Below are positions 1-45,008 of a stretch of DNA of 64,000 nucleotides, one piece after another. Location: NCBI RefSeq assembly GCF_030936135.1, contig NC_082596.1, positions 13,430,155 to 13,494,154 on the forward strand, given 5' to 3'. The stretch's first letter is position 1, and every line of letters starts with the position of its first letter. The translations under genes and the position numbers were made by a program. Source of the stretch: Gavia stellata (taxonomy: Eukaryota; Chordata; Aves; Gaviiformes; Gaviidae). The notes under the pieces are model-generated. The model searched no databases. It saw only the letters and a list, made by a program, of their open reading frames with translations, and was not told the origin of the DNA.

Positions 1-139
1 TGGAAGTTGAACTAAACATCCTGGATCTAATACGATTTATTCCTGTTCTGACCCAGATCTTGAAGCTACCAAGTGAATGACCTTCCACCTTCAGTGGGTG
101 CAGGGTAACGAGTTTCCTTCGTCTGCAACATTCAGCCAA

Positions 140-700
140 CTGACCAGGAGACCAGGGCACATCAGTACAGAGCTGGAATACTGTGTCCAGTGTGGAGCTC
201 CTCAGTACAAGATAACCCCCAAAACAGTGACATACTGGACTGAGCCCAGAAGACGAACATCAAGTTGTTTGGGGCGGGAGAAGATGGTATTCAAGGAGAG
301 GCTGAGGGAACTGCACCTGTTCAGTCTTAAACAGAGAAGGTGAAGAGGAGACGTTTCTGCTGTCTACATCTACCTAATCAGAAAACACAGAGAAGATGGA
401 GCCAGAGCCTTCTTGGAGGAGCATGGCAACAGGACAAGAAGCAAAGAACAGAGTTGGAACATGGGAAATTCTGATTAGATACAAGGAAAATATTTTATTT
501 TTTTTTTACCATGACAGTGGTCAAATATTGGAACAGACTGCCCAGAGAGACGGTGGAATCTCCATCCCTGGAGGTGTTCAAGGCGAGACTGACCAGAGCC
601 CTAAGGAACCCCTGTTTTGAGCAGGGGTTGGACTGGATGACCTATGGATGTGCCTTTCAGCATGGCAAGGTACAGAGCAAAGAAATAGAGCATGGCAGAA
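140..700 (+). mobile_element. CR1 LINE 3' fragment
   Basis: Conceptual translation in several broken frames gives the C-terminal CR1 ORF2 signatures: a block like ERLRELHLFSLKQRR near 290-340 and [20 protein letters not shown] near 525-590. These match the reverse-transcriptase tail seen in the better copy at 13.9 kb. Frames are interrupted by stops and indels, so this is an old, 5'-truncated, inactive insertion. Limits are approximate. Confidence 0.8.
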
Positions 701-1021
701 ACTGAAGAGCTATGTATCTTTCACTATCTATTAACATTGCAGAGACAATCTGGAGGTTGGTTGAGACCCTGTGGCTGCTACTCAACAGTGAGGTAAAGCT
801 CAGCCAAGCAAGAAAGATCAGGGGAGAGTTACAGGGTTTGCAGTGATGGAGTCATTCACTGCAGCTGGAGGTACATGTACACATCTGAAACTGTCCGAGT
901 CATTCTGTAACTTGCTATCTGCAAGTAATGTTTCCTACCATTCTGATTTGAGTAGAAGTTTTCACTCCTGGTCTGGCCTGATCTATATTCCTCATACTTT
1001 CATTAGCTCTCAACTATCACA
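701..1021. other. unassigned sequence left of inverted arm 1
   Basis: I see no gene, known repeat or splice-bounded exon here. The sequence is not shared with the other copy of the NTAQ1 segment: similarity to arm 2 begins at 1022. Confidence 0.5.
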
Positions 1022-1128
1022 AGAATAAGGTTTCCCCAGGCAGAAAGTCCTCAGCAACCAGGAGGCCCCAGCTAACACTGAACCGGCCACTGCAGTCCAG
1101 GCATCCTCCACTCGCTGCACTACCTTTG

Positions 1129-1527
1129 TGTGCTGGTTTCGGCTGGGATAGAGTTAATTTTCTTCATAGTAGCTAGTATAGGGCTGTGTTTTGGATTTGT
1201 ACTAAAACCAGTATTGATACACAGGGATGTTTTAGTTACTGCTGAGCAGTGCTTACACAGAGTCAAGGCCTTTTCTGCTTCTCACACCGCCCCGCCAGCA
1301 AGTAGGCTGGGGGTGCACAAGAAGTTGGGAAGGGATACAGCCGGGACAGCTGACCACAACTGACCAAAGGGATATTCCATACCATATGATGTCACGCTCA
1401 GTATATAAACTAGGGGGAAGGCTGGCCGGGGGACCGCTGCTTGGGCTGGGCATCGGTCGGAGGGTGGTGAGCAATTGTTTTCATTTGCATCACTTGCCTT
1501 TCTTGTTTGTTGTTGTTTTCATTACAA

Positions 1528-1569
<42 letters not shown>

Positions 1570-1725
1570 TTTTACTTCATTTCATTTATTAAACTGTTTT
1601 TATCTCAACCCACGAGTTTTCTCGCTTTTACTTTTCCTATTCTCTCCCCCATCCCGCTGGGGCAGGGGAGGAGTGAGCGAGCGGCTGTGTGGTGCTTAGT
1701 TGCCAGCTGGGCTTAAACCACGACA
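1129..1725 (+). mobile_element. solo LTR of an avian endogenous retrovirus (ERVL-like)
   Basis: The 597-bp element begins TGTGCTGGTTTCGG and ends AACCACGACA. It is flanked by the 5-bp direct repeat CTTTG at 1124-1128 and 1726-1730. It carries a TATA-like TATATAAA near 1401, an ATTAAA polyadenylation signal near 1587 and a long (ATT)n tract at 1530-1571. No internal retroviral genes are present, so it is a solo LTR left by LTR-LTR recombination. The matching site in arm 2, near 49075-49083, is uninterrupted and has a single CTTTG, so the insertion postdates the inverted duplication or segregated before it. Family assignment is from memory of common bird LTRs; the 5-bp target duplication fits class III elements. 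Confidence 0.88.
1530..1571. repeat. (ATT)n microsatellite inside the LTR
   Basis: About a dozen tandem ATT units with minor interruptions. It lies in the 3' part of the solo LTR upstream of the ATTAAA signal. Confidence 0.85.
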
Positions 1726-2853
1726 CTTTGTATAAACCTTTACTGGAGATAAGGACCAAGACATAGAATTTAAGGTGCTTCATAACCTGGACTGTCTAGA
1801 GAACACCTAAAGCTTCACAATGAAGACTACTACAGCTGTGCTCCTGCCCGCATTCATCATTCATTTCTACTCTAGTGTGAAACACCAAGCTTCCTTAGAA
1901 GCCAAAGCAAAGATTAAGAATTAACTTCCCAGCAATTTAAAACCACGATAAACTTGGACCTAAACACAAAACATGTTTCTTTGACCCTGCCTTCTCTAAC
2001 ATAAATACATAGCAGTACTGCATTATTAAAAAAGCAACAAAACCAAACATGCAGAGCAGTAACATGAAAACTCTTTCAAAGCAAAACTTCACCACACTTT
2101 TTTCCATCTGCGAAGAAAATGAGAGAACAAACAAACACACACAAGGCAAGTGTTAGCCAGCTTGCCAAACACATGACTAGAATAAGCTGAAACACTGTGT
2201 GGTAAGAATGGTTTAAGGAGCTCTACAGAATAGAAGAGATGGCAAGTCTTTACTTCACTCTCTGCTTGGCCCAGAGGCTATTATCTAGACTATCACTTAA
2301 AAGAGGCTTAAGGCTTGGGGACAAGTTTGCTCACTTGCCAGTTTGCCTTAAAGTGTCCTCAGGTCCACACACCTGGTAGAGAAACCTCAGACATCTCATG
2401 CAGGCAAACCCAGCATGCTGAGCGGAGCCTGAAAACTTCCTCCCGTCCAAATAACCTGCTCTGGCAGGATGGGACCTGCCAGCTAAAGTGTGGTATCATC
2501 AGTGCGTTAAAAATTCACTTGGTGCCCCCTAAGCAAGTTAGTTGGCCTCTTTGCTTCAGTTCCCTGCTGTAACGAGAGAACAGTATTCCCCACCTCTCAT
2601 TCTCTGCTCAGTTTACGAAGATCAGTAATTAATGTTTGATAATGGTAAATGCCAGGAGGCATGCTAGACTTTACACGCTCAGAAAAGGAAGCGCCAAATG
2701 CTTCATAGCCCTACCTTTTTTTCCACAGGAAATAATAAGCTAGCTGGATGTGCTTCCAGACACGTGCTATGGAAGCATATTTATTTCTTGTGTGCATCTT
2801 TGACTAGGTCACTCAACACCGTTAAGCAGGAAAAAGGAGCTCTGGCAGCTTAC

Positions 2854-2978
2854 CTGCAGTTTCAATGCAAGGGTATGAAGGAGGAGGTTTCTGCCATTTC
2901 CCGTTTGCATCTTTCATATGAGATCTGTCTGAAGCAAACGTCTTCAAATACAAATCTGCCCGAATCATTCTGATTTTC
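2854..2978 (-). pseudogene. NTAQ1: NTAQ1 exon encoding the IRADLYLK segment (copy 1)
   Basis: Acceptor ATTATTTAG and donor TGCAG|GTAAG. The 125-nt exon is open and encodes [15 protein letters not shown]... through [10 protein letters not shown], colinear with the human [18 protein letters not shown] block. Phase agrees with the preceding exon. Confidence 0.87.
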
Positions 2979-3314
2979 CTAAATAATAATGCAACACTGT
3001 ATCAAAAGATCCATGTATACAATACTGTATTAGTCACTCAGAACAAGAGACCCTTCCTCCCATCAAGGAGCATTAATTTCATTAAATACATAAATCAGCA
3101 ATATTATGCCAAGCAGTTAACTAGTTAACAAGAAACTAGAGTGGGAAAGAAAAGGGCTTTTGATGACTAAGGTAAAGAGCTTTAGAAAAATAACACAGTG
3201 CATCTATTTTACTGGAGCATAGCAGAAAACCTCTGTCACTATGCAGCCACAAAGAGACCTTCAGCTTTGATTTCATGAAATAACATTCATGGTCTCTATA
3301 TTTTGTGTCATCAC

Positions 3315-3458
3315 CTGCGAAATTCTGGATGAAGGCTGTCATCCAACCTAAAGGCCTCCACACTGTACACGTCAAAAGGACACGGAAACGGCAACACTGT
3401 GTCAAGGTCATAAATGAAGTTCTGCTCTCCGCCGGAAACATGGAGTAACATGGTAGTC
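3315..3458 (-). pseudogene. NTAQ1: NTAQ1 exon with 5-nt deletion (copy 1)
   Basis: Bounded by a TTCTTCCCAG acceptor and a GT donor (GCAG|GTGATG). It encodes DYH, then after the frameshift [20 protein letters not shown] and a segment ending HPEFR plus a split Arg codon. Confidence 0.85.
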
Positions 3459-5800
3459 CTGGGAAGAAGGGTAATTGCCATTAGTTAAACAGCTGCTAGT
3501 GAGAAACTGGCAAAGGGAGTGAAAAACAAAATGCTTCCTAAAAGCAGAAGCTATAGATCCTTTCTTTAAATCCTGCTTTCTGCCCTTGAAGTATTAAGCC
3601 TGTTACACTTCTGGCAGCAGGAGAGAGATTTCCTAACACCTGTCTCACCCATCGTGCCTTTCAAGAAACCTTGGTACTCTCCCCATTCCTTTGCGGCCTC
3701 CTTTGGTTTAAGCCTGGACAGCTAAACTAAAGTGTACCCTACTCCTAAGAAAACAGCAAGTCTCTTTCATGTCCCACACCAAAGGTTGAGCGGGATAAGC
3801 ATTTTTGTCTCAGACCCAGTCCTAAATAAAAGCTCACAACGCTATATGATGACGTAACATTAAAACTACCTAGTGATCTCTCCTAATAAGAGATGTTGTA
3901 CCTGTTGCAGTAACACGGTCTGTGAATTTGAGTGCCGAGTGTTCAGCTGCCAGAAGCAGCTGAAAAAGCAGCATGCAACTGAAAAAGCAGCAAATGGCTC
4001 AGATCAAGAGGGCCGTAGGAGTAAGACGAATTCCTGTAGTAGCTCTTGAAGCTGGGAAAAAAGGCCTATGGGCACTCTATCACACTTTTTCAAGGTAACT
4101 GTTTTGTCTTGACACTTGGGTTCTGAGGTGCAGTTTTACTCCTTAACGTTTAAGAAACATGGGTGTGGTGGAGGTTTGGAGAAATTGGAGTTCCTTATGT
4201 TAGGTGTCAGGTACGTACACAGCAGACTCAGGATTTCTAAAAACTGGAAACCATAAAAACACTGAATTTGACACTGTGTAATTCTTGACTAGATCTCAGC
4301 TTGACAGGTAAAGAGAAACTGATCGCCCAAATAAAGATTAGCCATAGCTTAGCTACAAGTGATTGTGCCTTGGTTACATTTATTACGTGCAAACAGAATT
4401 AAACCCCCTTTATATGTACTTGGTGCTTTAAAAGTTCCAGTTCCATAAAGCTGGAAAAAATCCTGAACTCAAACTTGAGGAAGGAATCTGACTTCAAAGC
4501 TATATGACCACTTTTTAAATAAGACTCTTCTAAAGTCACATCTGAACAAAAGGGTCACCAGTGTTAATCACAGCTGGATGAAAACGTTAACCGAAATTTA
4601 ACCCCTTCCCTCACGCTACATCTAGAGAAATGAGGGGAAAAAAACAGGGGGAAAGCCCAAGGAGAGCAATAAGCTTAAGTGAAATGCTATAGACTGCTCA
4701 GTGAAGCAAAAGACGCAAGAAACAGTCCTGCCGGTACATTAGGAACAAAATGAATCCTATCAATAGTACCAAGTCCATTAGTTGATAGAAATTCTTCAGT
4801 ACTGAGAATCTACAAACGGCAGAACTGTTCAATACACGGCTGTAACAGTCTCCAATGATAGATCAGTAGGCAGTGATAAATATCGTCTATTCCAATAATA
4901 ACCAACAGTGACAAATGACAGCAATTAAGGCTGGACACCAGGACACTGGATCCAGCTAAAGCACGCACAGGTCATCAAGGGTGTTGCAAGAGAGGACATA
5001 ATCCAGAAGAGAGTCATAAGAAACATTAAGAGAGTAGAAAAGTATGCCTCACAAGGAAAAGCTCTACCTCAAACCACTCGTTTACAAAGACAAGTTTGGG
5101 GACAATCGTAGCATACACACACATTACCCAAATGTGATAGCAGCAGGCTCTTCAGTCTAGCAAAGATACAAGAGCCACTAGCCTTAAGTTAAAAGCAAAT
5201 AATTTCAGTTACAAAAAATGGCATCTGCTTCTCATGGGCTTAGGGGAATTCATTTAGCAACACAAGTGAAACAGACTGCCTTGCTGGCAATATTTAAAGA
5301 CAGCAACAAAACGGTTTTCTGAACGATGCGTGCTCGCTCAAACAGGTCGTAATTCAGGGCAGTCCTATAGTTTGCATCATGCAGGTTGTTTTAAACAGGG
5401 TTTCTTTAAGCAGAAGCTTTCTTTTTTTTGTGTGAAATCCTTCTAAGCAAAACCAAGCAAAAACCAGACTGCTGGTCAAAACCAACAGCACAGCTTTTAA
5501 AATTCCCCTCTTGTTCCTATATTTAATGGAATATTTGTTTTCACGTTACAAGTTCCGTAACAAAATCCACTTTTTATTTACGTAATGTTCATACGCACTC
5601 TGACATCCCCAGCATGCCCTCTGTACATCTCTATTTCAAAAACAAGTGGCACCTACTCCAGCTTGCGGACCAAGAGACATCTCAGCCTTCGCTGTTTTAC
5701 ATGACGACGCTTTGTGCAAAGTAAACTTCTCCGTCCTTCTGTTAACTATTTAACCTTCCACAAAGTCCAAGCAGCTCAGAAATAAAGCACAAGTACCTAC
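3459..5800. other. intronic part of arm 1, no exon recognised
   Basis: AT-rich sequence between the NTAQ1 exons and the CpG-island end. I looked for the N-terminal NTAQ1 exons (the CYCEENIWKL-like and CYAVFISNERKM-like blocks) on the minus strand and found none. The whole stretch has a counterpart at 45009-47350. Confidence 0.6.
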
Positions 5801-5911
5801 CAGACAGCGTTCACTACTGCAGATACTCTGAGCCCTTGTAGAGATCCAGAACTGCCTCCATTACGTGGTTTATTGAACTCGGTGTTGATCTCCAGTGCTG
5901 CACATCCTGAT
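5801..5911 (-). other. candidate 5' exon downstream of CpG island (copy 1)
   Basis: On the minus strand a strong acceptor (CTCTCCCCTAG) and donor (TCTG|GTAGGT) bound 111 nt, just inside the CpG-island end. One frame is open through the segment, another encodes QDVQHWRSTPSSINHVMEA then stops. I do not recognise a protein, so this may be an untranslated exon of the NTAQ1-side transcript. Copy 2 is 44898-45008. Confidence 0.35.
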
Positions 5912-6089
5912 CTAGGGGAGAGCCGAGCATCAGAGCGCACCCCAAAACCCAGACACCCCCGGAAGAGTAAACCAGACACCTTCCCCAACTTTGCCTGCAC
6001 ATACACCGTACTGTTCCTCCACGCTCGCCCCCACTCTGCAACACCAAGGGATGCGAGACAACTCCGGAGCCAGAACTTCATGGCTCGTC

Positions 6090-7415
6090 GGCTGCTGTCA
6101 GTCTGTCCGTCCGTCCGTCCGTCCGTCAGCCCGAGCGCCAGCGCGGGCAGCCCGGTGGCAGCGGACGGGAACTCGCCAGCTCCTCCGGGCGCACCGGGAC
6201 TGAACTTCTTGACTCTCCCTTCCTTCCGACGGAGGAGTCAGACGGGTCTTCCTCCGCCCTGTGGCGAGCAAAGCCACGCCCCGGCTCCCGGCTTCACCGC
6301 TGGCGCAGGGCGGAGGAGGAAGGAACGGGGAGAGGAGATCGTCCTCGGAGGGGTTCAGCCCCCCTGCGGGCCAGGGGAGGGGAGGGGGGGCACGCTGCAG
6401 TCCGCTTCGAAGTGACGCCCCGGCTCCCCCCCGCCCTGGCTCCCCCAGGCAGCCCGAAGCCCGCCGCCCCCGGCAGGCGATGCCCCCCGGCCGCGGGGAC
6501 AGCGCCGGCCGCTCACACGCCGCCGCCAGACAATAGGGAGGCGGGCGGGGCGCGGCCGGCCCACCGCACCCACCCCGCGGGCGGCAGCTGGGCGGCCGCC
6601 CCCGCCGGGCCCGGCTCGGCCCGCCCGCCCCCGCCGGCCAGGAGCCGCCCTTGCCCCGGGGAGGCACGGGGCGACGGGCGCGCTGGCGCTGCCCCGTCGC
6701 CGCCGGGAGAGCACCTGGCCCGCTCCCCGGGGGGGAAGCGGAGGCGTGCGGGGGGCACGCCTCCCCGGTGGGGGTCGCCTTCCCGCCTCCCGGCGCCGAG
6801 AGCCCCCTCTCCGCCCGCGCCAGCGGCGGCGGGAGACGCGAGCCCCTACCTGACGGCGCCGCTCCGCCTCGCCCCCTCAGCCCGCGCCGCCCGCCTGCCG
6901 CCTTCGCTCACGGCCGCGCCGCCATCTTGCGTTTCACAAACTACTGCACTTCTTTTGGGGCGGGGGGGCGGCGGGTGAGCCGGGAACTCCCAAGGCCGCC
7001 GGCCGCCCGGGCCCTCGCCTCGCCGCCGCCCGCAGCGCCCACTCGCATCCTCCCGGCGCCTCGCTGCCCCGGGGCGGGTGCGCGGGGAGGCCGGGCAGCG
7101 GCGGCCGGTGCCTCAGCCTCCCTGGCAGGGAGCGGGGGCGGAGCCGCTCCGCCGCCGCCGCCCCGCCCGTCAGGCGGTGGACAGCAGCCGGAGGGCGGCC
7201 CGGCCCCGCCGAGGCAGCGGCGGGGGACTGCCTTGGCGCCGCAGGCCGGTGGCCGCCGGCCTCTCCTCGCCCTTCGGCCCGGCGAGGTGCCGGCGCGCAG
7301 CGGTTGCGCAGGCGGCAGTTCTCGGGTGGCAGGGGCGCCCTCACAGCCCGCTCCTTCGCCGCCAAACTTCGGCTCCGCGCTAGACCTTCCCGCCACGCAC
7401 CCAGACGGCTTTTAG
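6090..7415. promoter_or_regulatory. CpG island, presumed bidirectional ATAD2/NTAQ1 promoter (copy 1)
   Basis: The stretch is extremely rich in G, C and CpG, with several GC boxes. A YY1-type site (minus-strand AAGATGGCGGC) lies at 6918-6928. In vertebrates ATAD2 and NTAQ1 are transcribed divergently from one such island. Here NTAQ1-derived sequence leaves on the minus side. On the plus side I could not recognise an ATAD2 first exon. The part 6908-7415 is absent from copy 2 except for a 49-bp fragment at 50392-50440. The long ORFs across the island come from GC-rich stop-poor sequence. Confidence 0.75.
6102..6126. repeat. (GTCC)n microsatellite
   Basis: Tandem GTCC units at the edge of the CpG island. 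The inverted copy near 44671-44710 differs in unit number and interruptions. Confidence 0.85.
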
Positions 7416-8100
7416 AGACAGCGTCGTCTCTGGCCCCGTGAGGGGTTTTTCCGACGCCAGCCCCGAGTTTCTCTCAGGCGCCCTGAGCTGTCGCTGAGGG
7501 AGGACATGGCCGCAGGGTCCAGAGCCCCAAACCAGGGGCGAATGAGCACAAAGTGACGGCTCTGAGGGGAAAACTCCCACACCACCACCCCCCCTTTTTT
7601 TTTTTGTTTAGTTAGGGAACTTGGAGAACGGGGACCTTTTCCTTTAGTACATAACCTAGCTGTTGAGGCAATATTTAGTTTTGACTCCCGCTGCCTACTT
7701 GTCAAAAGCGTTGCGTTTCTACATACTATTTCTTTGATCGCTGCTTGCCATTTTGGTTCAGACACTAGAATATGATTGTTTCCCCGAGGAAGAAAAATAC
7801 AGGTGTGCCTCGTGGGAACCGTTAACAGTTGGTCATGGAAGCTCAAGATACACACAGCTACAATTTTTCTAAAAAACTGTATAGGTACAGTATCCTGTCG
7901 AGACTACTGCCAGGAAAGAGTTTGGTCAAAGCTTTGAAAAGCAAAAGTTTTGATTGCAGGAATGTTTCTGCTTCCTCATTTCCACACTGCCACTCCTGTT
8001 CAGTTTTTCAAACAGTCATCTTGGGGAACGTGGTCAGCAAACCACCCCCACAGTCCCATCGAAAATCGCTGACAGCAGTCAAGGTGGAGATCAAGTTGAG
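7416..8100. other. flank between CpG island and ATAD2 3' region
   Basis: Transition from GC-rich to AT-rich sequence with a T-rich tract near 7590-7605. I see no exon or known repeat. Confidence 0.4.
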
Positions 8101-9574
8101 GAAAACTTAGGTTAATTCCTTTATTACCTTTCCAATGTAATACATTACATTAAAATGTAAATTTTCAATATAATTTTTCATCCTCCTGTGCTTGCCTTGG
8201 CCACATAAGCAATACACCTAGAGTGGGGTGTAGCTAGCTACACCTAGCTCATGGACAGTTCTTATTTTAAAGTCTTAAGGCTCATGCTGTTTTTTAAGTG
8301 TAAGATTGTTAATGATCAAAATTATTCTGTGCTTAAAATAGAGCAGACAAAAAAACCCAAAAAGGTGATTCATTTTTTATTAATACCCATCCAAACAATA
8401 CAGATAAAAGAAAAAATTCTGCATAGTACACAGATGTTTGCACAAACACACTAGAAAGAAACAAACAAAGGAAACTAAAACATACGTAAGAAACTAAGAA
8501 CAGAGGGATTGCACAGTTAGGCATTCAGCATCACCAGACGTTGTGTGTGTGAGGTGACATAACAGCAATGTATCATGCCACATACTCTATCACAACTGAT
8601 ATAAACTTTTATTCTCATAAACTTACACTTTGCCTATCCTCAATTTTTTGAAAAATAGCTGTCAAATTAACAGAAACATTTTCTCTGCTGGTTTGAAGAG
8701 GCATACATCTTCAAAATGGGGTATTGCTTTGCTTTTACTTAAATATACTTATCAGTAACAATATATTCACTTTTATGTAATAAACAGATGTAATTCTCCC
8801 CAGGTAACTAGAAAACTATTTACAATTTAATTCAACTACAAGCCACCTGACCTGCAACTAAGAATTTATATTAAAATGCAATTCTCTGGTATCAAGATTG
8901 TCATTATTACAAGCAAGACCCAACTTTACCTTAGAAAGTTACAGCAGTACATCTTGCTTTGTTTCAAGTTAGGTTTTTCTGACAGGCAAACATATGCCAT
9001 AGCAAAAGTTCTTATGTTTGTGGAAAGAGTGTTTCTCCTACATACTTTCTTTAGGTTGTTAATTCTATGAAATCCACTTGAGGTGCTATCAGGTAATTAA
9101 AAAAAATTACCTCTGAACTGCATTAAGAGGTTTCTAAAGGATTTACTTTCCATATACCAAAATGAGATTTGGTTTAAAACCTTTATGTAATATGCAATTG
9201 ACTGTACAGCACCACAAGCTACTTTAGAAAAATGTATTGCCACAAGCTGGAAAACGATGATAAAAGTGTATCAAGTTTTCAATTGTTTTCTTTTAAAGAG
9301 AGGTACTGAAATTATCTGGGAGATGTTCGTATCTGCAGCATTCCAAAGGCAATCACAGCAGTATGTCACATAAAAAAATATATATATAGGAGAAAAATAT
9401 AAAATAAAAGCAGTTAAAGGACTTTATTTCAGCTTTCTTAAATTTCAAGGTGTATTTGTTTAATGTATGTATAAATATATATGTAGAAGTAATCTTTATT
9501 GAATTATGCACAGGTAACAGCATGCAATGAAAAGAAAACATTAGAGTAGAAGTCAAGTACGCTGAAATCAAGTA
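8101..9574 (-). other. ATAD2: ATAD2 3' UTR and 3' flank
   Basis: AT-rich sequence directly downstream of the ATAD2 stop codon at 9575-9577. Minus-strand AATAAA signals lie at 9495-9500, 9423-9428, 8608-8613, 8376-8381 and 8120-8125. Any of these could end the transcript; I cannot tell which is used. Confidence 0.5.
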
Positions 9575-43219
<33,645 letters not shown>

Positions 43220-43892
43220 CTAGGGAAAGAAGGAAATAAGAACATATTAATCTGAACCGTGTATGTTGAGCTGAGAAGGGAATTCTCCCTCATTTAGGCA
43301 AGTTTATTCTGTAAGTCTCATGACTTGGTAGTGGTGCAGCTCACGGCAGGTAAGCCTTGAACCACTTTGGCACCAAGAAGTAGCTCTCGGAAAAAACCCA
43401 ACCAACCAACCAACCAGCTTTCAAAGCTAAAGCTCCTCTCCGCCACACTCTTCTTGTGGACAGCTTGAGCTTAATAGCCTGTGAAAAAATTATTGCGGCA
43501 AAACCTTTCAGATAAACTTAGTGTTTCATGAAAAAAACCCCACCGTTGATTTCAAAACTGGTTCAGAGAAGCAGCCAAGCTTGACCTTGCGTGTCCTGGG
43601 ATTAAACTCTAGTTAGGAGAGTTTTTCTCCTCTCTCCGTTCCATTTGTGACTGACTGCGTTTGGAGGGATATTAAAAGATTTCCTTCAGGAGGACGGCAT
43701 TTATCCACAGGAAGCCAAAGGGAACTCAAGATGCGCTTCTTCTATTACTGTTGATCTTGTTCACACTGGTATTTCTGCCAGGAGGATGACTACTATCCCT
43801 TCTACTGTGTGAGGCAAGCTGCGATGACCGTGAGAGGTGGCTTGTTCAATTTACAACCCAAGCTTTCATGAGGAATACCCCAACCTACGTGC
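43220..43892. other. interval between ATAD2 visible exon 1 and arm 2
   Basis: I searched both strands for an ATAD2 first exon or promoter and saw none. The sequence is ordinary AT-rich DNA up to an abrupt switch to CpG-island sequence at 43893. Confidence 0.55.
43397..43417. repeat. (CCAA)n microsatellite
   Basis: Five tandem CCAA units between ATAD2 visible exon 1 and the inverted-arm boundary. Confidence 0.85.
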
Positions 43893-44720
43893 GCGAAGGC
43901 GGCAGGCGGGCGGCGCGGGCTGAGGGGGCGAGGCGGAGCGGCGCCGTCAGGTAGGGGCTCGCGTCTCCCGCCGCCGCTGGCGCGGGCGGAGAGGGGGCTC
44001 TCGGCGCCGGGAGGCGGGAAGGCGACCCCCACCGGGGAGGCGTGCCCCCCGCACGCCTCCGCTTCCCCCCCGGGGAGCGGGCCAGGTGCTCTCCCGGCGG
44101 CGACGGGGCAGCGCCAGCGCGCCCGTCGCCCCGTGCCTCCCCGGGGCAAGGGCGGCTCCTGGCCGGCGGGGGCGGGCGGGCCGAGCCGGGCCCGGCGGGG
44201 GCGGCCGCCCAGCTGCCGCCCGCGGGGTGGGTGCGGTGGGCCGGCCGCGCCCCGCCCGCCTCCCTATTGTCTGGCGGCGGCGTGTGAGCGGCCGGCGCTG
44301 TCCCCGCGGCCGGGGGGCATCGCCTGCCGGGGGCGGCGGGCTTCGGGCTGCCTGGGGGAGCCAGGGCGGGGGGGAGCCGGGGCGTCACTTCGAAGCGGAC
44401 TGCAGCGTGCCCCCCCTCCCCTGGCCCGCAGCGGGGCTGAACCCCTCCGAGTCCGAGGACGATCTCCTCTCCCCGTTCCTTCCTCCTCCGCCCTGCGCCA
44501 GCGGTGAAGCCGGGAGCCGGGGCGTGGCTTTGCTCGCCACAGGGCGGAGGAAGACCCGTCTGACTCCTCCGTCGGAAGGAAGGGAGAGTCAAGAAGTTCA
44601 GTCCCGGTGCGCCCGGAGGAGCTGGCGAGTTCCCGTCCGCTGCCACCGGGCTGCCCGCGCTGGCGCTCGGGCTGACGGACTGACGGACGGACGGACGGAC
44701 GGACAGACTGACAGCAGCCG
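43893..44720. promoter_or_regulatory. truncated CpG island (copy 2)
   Basis: Matches 6080-6907 only. The ATAD2-side part seen in copy 1 (6908-7415, with the YY1-type site) is missing, so this island lacks about 500 bp that would lie nearest the ATAD2 transcription start. Confidence 0.75.
44671..44710. repeat. (GGAC)n microsatellite
   Basis: Inverted counterpart of the GTCC tract at 6102-6126 with a different number and arrangement of units. Confidence 0.85.
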
Positions 44721-44897
44721 ACGAGCCATGAAGTTCTGGCTCCGGAGTTGTCTCGCATCCCGTGGCGTTGCAGAGTGGGGGCGAGCGTGGAGGAACAGTA
44801 CGGTGTATGTGCAGGCAAAGTTGGGGAAGGTGTCTGGTTTACTCTTCCGGGGGTGTCTGGGTTTTGGGGTGCGCTCTGATGCTCGGCTCTCCCCTAG

Positions 44898-45008
44898 ATC
44901 AGGATGTGCAGCACTGGAGATCAACACCGAGTTCAATAAACCACGTAATGGAGGCAGTTCTGGATCTCTACAAGGGCTCAGAGTATCTGCAGTAGTGAAC
45001 GCTGTCTG
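44898..45008 (+). other. candidate 5' exon downstream of CpG island (copy 2)
   Basis: Same splice-bounded 111-nt segment as 5801-5911: acceptor CTCTCCCCTAG, donor TCTG|GTAGGT. No protein recognised. Possibly an untranslated NTAQ1-side exon. Confidence 0.35.

Larger units (their letters stand above)
2854..3458 (-). pseudogene. NTAQ1: NTAQ1 (WDYHV1) partial copy 1, two exons, frameshifted
   Basis: NTAQ1 deamidates N-terminal glutamine to glutamate in the Arg/N-degron pathway. Two consecutive exons are visible on the minus strand: 3315-3458 and 2854-2978, joined in matching phase. The first starts with DYH of the family's WDYHV motif and continues with [18 protein letters not shown]. The second encodes a block containing [19 protein letters not shown]. 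Between DYH and LLHVSGG the exon has a single base where the family has six (two valine codons), a 5-nt deletion that shifts the frame. The exon is 144 nt against 149 expected from the human protein. Exons for the N-terminus, including the catalytic-cysteine region, and for the C-terminus were not found. The same deletion is in copy 2. I call it a pseudogene, though an unusual splice site cannot be excluded. Confidence 0.8.
1022..6907 (-). repeat. inverted duplication arm 1 (NTAQ1 segment)
   Basis: This stretch is the near-identical reverse complement of 43893-49185. Base 1022 pairs with 49185 and base 6907 with 43893. The only large difference is the LTR at 1129-1725; elsewhere there are scattered substitutions and small indels. 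It holds NTAQ1 exons at 3315-3458 and 2854-2978, intronic sequence, and half of a CpG island. The two arms enclose all ATAD2 exons visible in the window. Confidence 0.95.

Noticed and set aside
5873-7415. Long overlapping ORFs on both strands in the GC-rich region, such as the 254-codon one at 6651
   Set aside because: They come from low stop-codon frequency in CpG-island sequence; they are Pro/Arg/Ala/Gly-rich, overlap in several frames and show no domain.
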